A DNA stretch of 64,000 bases from Closterium sp. Naga37s-1 (lineage: Eukaryota; Streptophyta; Zygnematophyceae; Desmidiales; Closteriaceae), in assembly GCA_947471745.1 (NCBI GenBank), contig CANJKZ010000267.1, forward strand, positions 2,187,001-2,251,000, given 5' to 3'. Below the pieces are notes generated by a model. It made no database searches, was not told the DNA's origin, and was given only the letters and a program-made list of their open reading frames with translations. Position numbers and translations under genes: made by a program. Shown here in pieces: positions 58,562 through 64,000 of this stretch. Each line of letters opens with the position of its first letter. Within the stretch, counting starts at the first letter, position 1.

Positions 58562-60525
58562 TACCCCCTCACACGCCCCCCCTGTGTATGCCCTCACGCT
58601 CTTGGTTTGCAGAGATTCTGAACCGGGAGGCCCTTGCAGTGATGCTGGCAAGGGAGGAGGAGGTGAAGCGGAAGGCCGTAGTGGAGAAGGCAATCTTTGG
58701 CGGGCCGCAGATCCGATTCCACTCCAAGGACGGTGAGATCAAATCAGATCGTATCATATCATTCACCATCAAGACCTTATAACTTTGCTTATTGTGGAGA
58801 AAGCAATCTTCGGCGGGCCGCAGATCCAATTCCACTCCAAGGACGGTGCGATCGAATAAAATCAAATCCCAGGAATTCAATGTCCGGTATCATCATATGG
58901 TTGTTCTTCTGCAATTCCGATTTCTGATTTCCTTGCAACCACCCCCCTCCCCCTCCTCTTCTCCCCAGCAAAATCCCCTTCACAGTACCCTCGAGTTCAC
59001 CAAAGTGGCGGCTGTTCCTCGGCTGTCCAACTCCGCTGCTCCCCTCCTTTTCTCGCTCCCTCCTTTCTCCTTCTGGCTCACTAAACCCCTACACAGGGAA
59101 GAACACCCTTGAGTTCACCAAGGTTGTAGCTGTTCCTCCAGAGATAAACGCAAAGGCACCTTCCTGTATGTATTGATGACGGGCCTTGTTTCGTTCGGAG
59201 AGGTCTCAAGACTCGCTTTCATAAGAGGCCTTGTTGCAATTGTATCCACTAGGGCCCCTGCGCCTGCTGTCCCGAACGTTGACATGTGTCCTCAATCTGT
59301 TGTTTGATGCTTTTTATCAACAGATTGTGGTGAAAATTTTGCACGTATCAGATTTGAAGAGTGCATGTTTTGCTGCTTTTCTGATGTTACCGAGCCTCTT
59401 TTCTCTCCACCTTCCTATTCTTGCAGACCCTGCCAAGCCCACATGTGTGATCACAGGTCTACCAGCAAAGTAAGTCTCCACTGCTCTTGGCTGCACCACC
59501 TGTCACTGCTGCTCTTTTTCTCTTTTTTTACTATTACCTGAACAGCTTTTTTCAGCATTGCGGCTGTGGGAGCTATTCCACCAACAATCCTCCTACCAGC
59601 AAACCATTTTCCGGCATGTTCTGCTGTTGTGACTTGACTTTTCAGGTACCATGATGCTGCAGGGTGTTTTTGAGAATACTCAAAAACACCGTGCTCCTAC
59701 CAGCAAACCATTTTCCATCATGTGCTGCTGTTGTGACTTTGACTTTTCAGGTACCGAGACCCACTCACAGGCCAGCCGTACACCACTATCGCAGCCTTTT
59801 GAGAATTCTTAAGAATCTCTCACAAGGTCACGGGTAACAGTTCCATCAGTTGCCAGTTCCCCTCTTGGCGTTTCCCCTTCTCTCACTTCGCACTCTCCAG
59901 GTACCGAGACCCGCTCACAGGCCAGCCGTACGCCACTATCGAGGCCTTCAAGGTCATCCGGCAAATGTCAGTAACTCCCTTGCATTTTTTACCTTTCGTC
60001 TCCTTTCATGCATGTTTCCAATCCATGCGCCTTACCAATCCCAGCCAGGACCCACCGGCCCCTGCTGCTACCATTCCCAGCACTCATTTTTCCTCCTCTA
60101 TTGCTCTGTTCCTTGCCTGTGCCGGGTTCAGATGGCAGGAGGAGCAAGCCTAGTTTTGAGGCGCCTCGAAACATTTATCCTCCTCAGTTGCTACGTTCCT
60201 TGCCTGTGCTGGGTTCAGGTGGCAGGAGGAGCAAGCTACAAAGAAGAGGCTGCGGAAAGCGGCAAAGGCGGAGGCGAGAAAGAGGTCAGAGGCAGGCATG
60301 GGAGGGAAGGCAGCATCCCAGGAGGGACATGGGTCACAGCATGGGACTCAACATGGTTCACATGCTTCTCAACATGGATTACCTGACTACCATGATAGAC
60401 TATTAGGGAACCAAAATTTGCCGATTCGCAAGGGACGGACTGTGGTGGGCAGCGCTCGTATTTTGCCTGCTGCAGTTGTTCATGCTTCTAGGATCCCAGG
60501 AGCTAAGCATAGAACAAGCTTGTAA
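54331..60525 (+). CDS. SWC2: SWC2/YL1-like subunit of the SWR1 chromatin-remodelling complex, ten exons
   Basis: YL1/SWC2 is the nuclear SWR1-complex subunit that binds H2A.Z-H2B and helps place H2A.Z in nucleosomes. Exons: 54,331-54,383; 54,723-54,792; 56,396-56,470; 56,817-56,863 (or its copy 56,955-57,001); 57,335-57,921; 58,613-58,732; 59,097-59,165; 59,427-59,469; 59,901-59,966; 60,219-60,525. Phases agree: 1,437 nt, 478 residues. Signatures in order: TRSTRGKR (residues 11-18); DEEFWNQKAF; acidic DVFDSDFDDDEPDNEEEE (H2A.Z-binding region); RPTKRRLMPPGTKKK; RRKSRRTAVVVRDMERQMLR; KEGERRWTQEEMLLEAAQT; AREEEVKRKAVV; GGPQIRFHSKDG; and the YL1_C motif CVITGLPAKYRDPLTGQPYA (about 346-370). The His/Gly/Ser-rich C-terminal tail (SQHGTQHGSHASQHG) is longer than in typical plant homologues. 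Start ATG lies in a good context (GCGCCATGG). Confidence 0.93.
54896..55130 (+). repeat. Two extra in-frame copies of SWC2 exon 2
   Basis: Copies at 54,896-54,964 and 55,062-55,130 are each exactly 69 bp, have CAG acceptors and GTAAG donors, and encode LSELVGEDLDADEEFGNQ(Q/K)AFQE. They lack the first base of exon 2, so they are phase 0-0. They cannot replace exon 2 after exon 1, but could be added after it without breaking frame. Both read EEFGNQ where the original and the family have EEFWNQ. Confidence 0.88.
55408..56335 (+). repeat. Eight partial copies of SWC2 exon 3
   Basis: The 5' ~45-55 bases of exon 3 (EAEDVEFAMEGEVEED) recur at about 55,417, 55,538, 55,648, 55,769, 55,873, 56,021, 56,136 and 56,279, each preceded by CAG and part of the intron. 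They all stop short of the VFDSDFDDD codons and of a proper GTAAGC donor; several run into an immediate stop. Only the ninth (56,396-56,470) is complete. Arrays of GGCAT lie in the copied intron parts (55,982-56,015; 56,234-56,277). Confidence 0.92.
56500..56690 (+). repeat. Tandem duplication with palindrome at its junction (SWC2 intron 3)
   Basis: A ~77-bp segment (GTGTGATCAGGAAAGTCTCT ... AGACTATGCAAACATGT) occurs at 56,500-56,576 and 56,611-56,688. Between the copies, at 56,577-56,596, is the perfect palindrome TTTTTGAGTCGACTCAAAAA, followed by 14 bases. Confidence 0.92.
56955..57001 (+). repeat. Second copy of SWC2 exon 4
   Basis: 47 bp, almost identical to 56,817-56,863 (EPDNEEEEAGTEVKER), with the same phases and a CAG acceptor. 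Using both copies would shift the frame, so they are mutually exclusive. The donors are GTCTGC (first) and GTTTGG (second), both weak, so I cannot say which one is used. Confidence 0.85.
57199..57290 (+). repeat. Partial copy of SWC2 exon 5 (5' end)
   Basis: Repeats the first ~80 bases of exon 5 with its CCAG acceptor (PTKRRLLPPGTKKKPK). It runs into a TAA soon after and lacks a donor. The real exon starts at 57,335. Confidence 0.85.
58010..58123 (+). repeat. Partial copy of SWC2 exon 5 (3' end)
   Basis: Repeats about 105 bases of the end of exon 5 (LRAAREGVPKAVRKRKEGER to EEMLLEAAQT) with a GTGGGA donor side. It lies 3' of the real exon end (57,921), whose donor is GTACAG. Confidence 0.85.
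58310..58525 (+). repeat. Two upstream partial copies of SWC2 exon 6
   Basis: Copies from 58,310 and 58,451 repeat the start of exon 6 with CAG acceptors (EILNQEALAVMLAREEEVK and a close variant). The first ends at a TAG and the second runs into the poly-C tract. The complete exon is 58,613-58,732. Confidence 0.88.
58528..58562 (+). repeat. Poly-C tract of about 34 bases
   Basis: An uninterrupted run of C in intron 5 of SWC2, between two copies of exon 6. Length is uncertain, as long homopolymers are often misread. Confidence 0.9.
58793..59020 (+). repeat. Partial copies of SWC2 exon 6 (3' end) and exon 7 (5' part)
   Basis: 58,793-58,846 repeats the end of exon 6 (VEKAIFGGPQIQFHSKDG). 58,984-59,020 repeats the start of exon 7 (TLEFTKVAAVP) ahead of the real one at 59,097. 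Confidence 0.8.
59588..59830 (+). repeat. Tandem duplications with junction palindromes before SWC2 exon 9
   Basis: A ~60-bp segment beginning CTCCTACCAGCAAACCATTT and ending TTTTCAGGTACC occurs at ~59,588-59,648 and ~59,692-59,752. Between them is GTTTTTGAGAATACTCAAAAAC (about 59,666-59,687), an imperfect palindrome. The second copy continues as a partial exon 9 (59,750-59,795), which ends at another imperfect palindrome (TTTTGAGAATTCTTAAGAA). The real exon 9 follows at 59,901. Confidence 0.85.
60092..60236 (+). repeat. Tandem duplication with junction palindrome at SWC2 exon 10
   Basis: About 58 bp (TCCTCCT...GGGTTCAGATGGCAGG to GAGGAGCAAGC) occurs at ~60,090-60,150 and ~60,178-60,236 with about five differences. 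GTTTTGAGGCGCCTCGAAAC lies between (about 60,153-60,172). The second copy carries the acceptor and start of the functional exon 10; the first reaches a TAG at once. Confidence 0.9.
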
Positions 60526-60574
60526 ATACGCAAACAATAATGTTCGTTTGCGCAGCTGTTGTGATGGTTGGAGG

Positions 60575-60712
60575 TGTCAGAATCCCAACCACTAGACCAT
60601 TGGGATAAAAGGGCTTGTTAAGTAGCGAGTCAGTGCGCCCATAACCCCCCAGGACAACGAGCCTGTAACCCTTCCCTACGATCAATCGGGGATCACCAGT
60701 GGACCTCTGACA
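60575..60712 (-). repeat. 3' LTR of the TRIM
   Basis: 138 bp; plus-strand ends TGTCAGAATCCC and GACCTCTGACA. Lies just downstream of the SWC2 stop codon. Confidence 0.92.
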
Positions 60713-60781
60713 CCCCCCCGCACTGGGATGCCCGAAGTGCACATACTGGGATTCGAACCCGTGACCTTCGCTCTGATACCA

Positions 60782-60920
60782 TGTCAGAATCCCAACCACT
60801 AGACCATTGGGATAAAAGGGCTTAGTTAAGTAGCGGGTCAGTGCGCCCATAACCCCCCAGGACAACGAGCCTGTAACTCTTCCCTAGGATCAATCGGGGA
60901 TCACCAGTGGACCTCTGACA
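60782..60920 (-). repeat. 5' LTR of the TRIM
   Basis: 139 bp copy of the LTR at 60,575, followed by the GGAGG target duplication. Confidence 0.92.
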
Positions 60921-61324
60921 GGAGGCACGTTGCAAGGTGGTACTGTAGCATGGTAAGGGCAGGTTGAAAGTTTATTTCAGGTCTTACCGTACATGTTCAG
61001 CTGAGTGCGGCAGAGGGTTAAGCAAGTCAACAAAAGAGAATCTGTTGATTCCACACGCGAGCATAGACAGATCTACATCACACAAAGTATGCACAAAAAA
61101 CAAACAAGAGTCGACGAAATCGTCTTAGGGTTGCGGAGCTTTGTTTGTTTCTTTCGAGTATGTTACTGCAAAGTCTTAATATTTCTAACAATCCTGAGAA
61201 TTGCCTCTTAATGCTTATAAGTGATGTGACAAGATTGCAATTTCTATGTTATATAGCTTTCAAATTCTCTTTTGGAAATGAATGAATCTGTCTATCTTGT
61301 TTCTAAAACGAAACAAAAGAAATC

Positions 61325-61415
61325 TGCCGCGACAGCTAGGACGCACCTGAGTATCGAACTGGCGATCTTACTGCTCAACTCTATACGCAAACAGCTACGC
61401 CAAGCGAGCTTGTAA
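61325..61415 (-). other. tRNA-like (possibly SINE-derived) sequence
   Basis: On the minus strand TGGCGTAGCTG matches an RNA polymerase III A box, and about 50 bases later AGTTCGATAC is a weak B box. The ends do not pair into a normal acceptor stem and the T stem is poor, so this is not a functional tRNA gene as seen. A decayed tRNA or a SINE head would explain it. Confidence 0.3.
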
Positions 61416-63729
61416 GATACGAGCCATTTCTTTGTACATTATTATGAACGCGCGACGAGGTTGAACCCAACTAGGGTTTCGAAATCTCCTTTTCGTTCTT
61501 GCTTCCACGTTCCACCTGCTACTGAAGATAGGTAGTCTAGTCAACAGAAGCAGGTATGTCCCTAACAAGATATAGTCTACTGAAATCGTGTGATAGTGTT
61601 TTGTGTTGCTTCATGCTTCTTAGAAGATTAAGATTCGCTTCCTTTTTACCATTGTAAACGATTATTCTTCTCAGTTTATGAGGCGCCATTGTTCTTCAGG
61701 CGTTACCGCAAGAGCAGAGTGATAGAGTCATTCCTGGTAAGTCGCCATTTTCTCCTTGTTCCCTTGCTTTCCTTGTTCGTAGTACTTCTATTACCTAGTG
61801 ATCTCTCTCGTTCGCGGCTCCATCCATCTTGTCGCTGCATTTGTAGTATCCTTAGTATCTTACGCTATTCTTTCTTCCCACACAGCTCTTTTTTACCTTT
61901 TGTCTTCCTACCTGGTTTCGTTCTACCGTTTTGTTTCCTCCCATACATTTGTCTTTAAATAGATAACTTCCAAGCTGGTTTTCTCCATGTTCTTATATTG
62001 CTGCGTCGTTTCTTTCCACTTCCATGTTTGGAAATTTGTTATAATTCTTAATCTTACTCTTATTCTTTCATTCTTCCTAGCAATAAACTACTCAACAGAA
62101 TTCTCTTATTTTTTTCCGTCCTTGCTTCTTCGCAATTTTTTTACTTTCAACCTCCTCCTTCCCTTCGTTTGTTTCGTTCGTGTTCCCTTCATTCTCTATA
62201 GTTTTCCTTCCTTTTTTTCTTATCATATTCATTCCGCTACTCTTCGTGTTTCTGATTGCTATGTTATCTTATTGTGTTTTATACCAATATGTTCCTGTAG
62301 TCCTTTTTAACCTACTTTTCGTTTCGTCTTACCCATTCTTCCAAATGTCTTTCCATTATTCTCCTAGTATGAGTATGAATCACTTTCTTCTTCTCTTTTA
62401 GGTAATTCTCCCTTGAATTCCATGTTTCTTCTATTTCCCTTCATTGTTTCTTGTCTTCATTTTTGTTTTGTTGCTTGTAGTGCTTTGTTTCTCTTATAGA
62501 TCCTCGGGTTCCGCGTTTTTATCGTAATCCCCGTCATTGTCTCTTCCTCGCCTTCCCTCTTGCTTTTGCCTTAATTTTCTAGTTCCTCTGTCTTTTAACC
62601 CTTAAGCAATCTCCTCCTTTTCGTTTTTCTTTGTTGGTTTGCTTCATCCTTCCCTGCTTCTCCATGGTTTGTGATTGCAGAACAATCTATAGGCAGACGG
62701 CAGAATAATCTACTTGGTTTTGCTGTTTTGTTAATCTCAAATATGTATACTTGCTTGCATTGTTTGATACTTTGAGGTTTCTTCTCATGCTGCTGATCTC
62801 ATTGCTTCAGTAATGCATGTCTGCACATTTCAATGGGGGTCTTGCCGATCATCGTCAAATAAGGTTGAGTGGTGCACCACTATGACAGTGAAGCCTTCAG
62901 CTGGACTTGGTCGGTGTAGACTTTTCATTGGAATGTGCAGATTGTATTGCTCCATTTTATAGAGAGTTTCAATGTTTATATTATCGACTTCCCCCCATGC
63001 TAGGCTGGGGAAGCGGTAGTATAAATTTTAAATTCGTCAGTTGCGATGAAAATATCTTTTTTTTTTTCCGGTGTGAAATGTATTGACCAATCTATTTGGT
63101 GAATATGCTTCCGCTGCGTAGTTCAGACATGCAATGATCGTTTTGTTCGATCTTTGTATTTTTTCATTTTTTTACAAATTTGTGTGATCTTCAAAACTTG
63201 AAAATCCTATAACTCATACGTCCCTGAGTTCTGCGTTGCAATAGAGTAACGTAGCTGGCGCTAAGATGAAGCCCAGATACGCATCCATGAGCCAACTAAG
63301 TATGGTGTGCCATACATTATGGAGCGATCATTTTAGATTGTCAATTTCTGCACGTACGAGTATTTTTATTGTAAATTAGTTTTTATTCCTTGAAAAATAA
63401 AAAAAAAAGTCCAGTCGATTGAATAGGTTGCTCCGCAACCCAAAAAAAAAGCACAATAACTCACACATCTAGAGTAATCAAGAAAGCACACAGAGACCGG
63501 CCCTAAAGAGGGCAGCATCATTGCCATGTATCCCCAGCGGACACCAGGCGAGCAGTGCATACACACGGGCCGATGTACGGTAAGGCCGCAATGCCATGCA
63601 TGACAGTGCACAGCTTAGAGATGGCATCGCAGCGCACAGCTTAGAGATGGCATCGCAGCCTTCCACTGCGCTGCATTGAAACACTCAATATCAAAGCCTT
63701 TCATTGCCTTCCAGCCCTTCAGATGAGAT

Positions 63730-63730
<1 letters not shown>

Positions 63731-63763
<33 letters not shown>

Positions 63764-63901
63764 GCAGCAAGGGCTTGCAAGTTCTTTAATTGCGACAGTA
63801 CTACAAGCCCTTACACCTTCTTCTGCAGCAGCAGATCCAGGCTCACTTTACTAGACCGCTCAAGGCGGGACGATGGCAGCAACCGCTGGTATGCTCCCTC
63901 G

Positions 63902-63948
<47 letters not shown>
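63731..63948. repeat. CAG trinucleotide tracts
   Basis: Two CAG/CAA tracts of about 15 units each at 63,731-63,775 (interrupted) and 63,905-63,948 (nearly pure). The sequence after each tract is partly duplicated, suggesting the same kind of local tandem duplication seen in the SWC2 and FAD2 genes. Confidence 0.85.
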
Positions 63949-64000
63949 CAAGGCGTCACACCTTTTCCTGCAGTAGCAAATCCAGGCTCACTTTACTAGA

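Larger units (their letters stand above)
60575..60920 (-). mobile_element. TRIM (miniature LTR retrotransposon)
   Basis: Two ~138-bp LTRs flank only 69 bp of internal sequence. A 5-bp target duplication GGAGG lies at 60,570-60,574 and 60,921-60,925. On the minus strand the primer-binding site TGGTATCAGAGC directly follows the 5' LTR, and GCGGGGGGG (polypurine tract) directly precedes the 3' LTR. LTR ends are TGTCAGA...TCTGACA. It has no coding capacity, so it must be mobilised in trans. The LTRs differ by three substitutions and one inserted base. Confidence 0.93.
60926..64000. other. Right-edge region without a recognised gene
   Basis: T-rich from about 61,700 to 63,200, with no protein family recognised. 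A tRNA-like stretch lies on the minus strand (61,415-61,325). Near the right end there are CAG tracts (63,731-63,775 and 63,905-63,948) and a duplicated phrase AGATCCAGGCTCACTTTACTAGA / AAATCCAGGCTCACTTTACTAGA (63,833 and 63,977; each quoted in part). Confidence 0.5.

Noticed and set aside
60720..60790. Functional tRNA gene in the TRIM
   Set aside because: Although A and B boxes are present, the acceptor stem does not form and position 33 of the would-be anticodon loop is A, so it is reported as tRNA-like only.

Overview
This window is nuclear DNA of a eukaryote, most likely a streptophyte (a land plant or a charophyte green alga; a desmid such as Closterium would fit, but that is an inference). 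The support is spliced genes with GT-AG introns, a plant-type FAD2 oleate desaturase, a SWR1-complex SWC2/YL1 gene, an importin-11-like gene, and several Ty1/copia elements primed by initiator-Met tRNA. No bacterial operons, rRNA or CRISPR are present.

Layout. 1-2.0 kb: no confident gene. 2.0-7.05 kb: decayed copia element A (minus), followed by a terminal-inverted-repeat element (7.05-7.5 kb). 7.64-14.41 kb: copia element B (minus), with two LTRs that look identical and a 5-bp target duplication. 14.6-28.4 kb: one giant, low-complexity, coiled-coil gene of unknown function (minus; 5' exons not found). 28.4-30.9 kb: intergenic, with a 112-bp MITE. 30.95-33.93 kb: the first five exons of an importin-11-like gene (plus), whose 3' part is missing where copia element C begins. 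34.16-47.42 kb: element C (minus), split by the younger copia element D (plus, 39,073-45,958). 47.83-52.96 kb: a complete seven-exon FAD2-like gene (minus). 54.33-60.53 kb: a complete ten-exon SWC2/YL1 gene (plus), head-to-head with FAD2. 60.58-60.92 kb: a 346-bp TRIM retrotransposon. 60.9-64 kb: T-rich DNA with CAG repeats and no recognised gene.

The most striking property is not one gene. All three conserved host genes carry many tandem, usually truncated copies of their own exons, each with a piece of the adjoining intron. At six places in the window a short palindrome of the form TTTTGAG-NNNN-CTCAAAA lies between the two copies of a tandem duplication. In the giant gene the same palindrome is translated, as FESTQK or FEAPQK-like peptides. 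This looks like a recurrent local duplication process marked by a palindrome, with a possible link to intron and exon birth.

Exon coordinates were assigned by eye from reading frame, family homology and GT/AG sites. Phases of the seven FAD2 exons and ten SWC2 exons agree throughout, giving predicted products of 417 and 478 residues.
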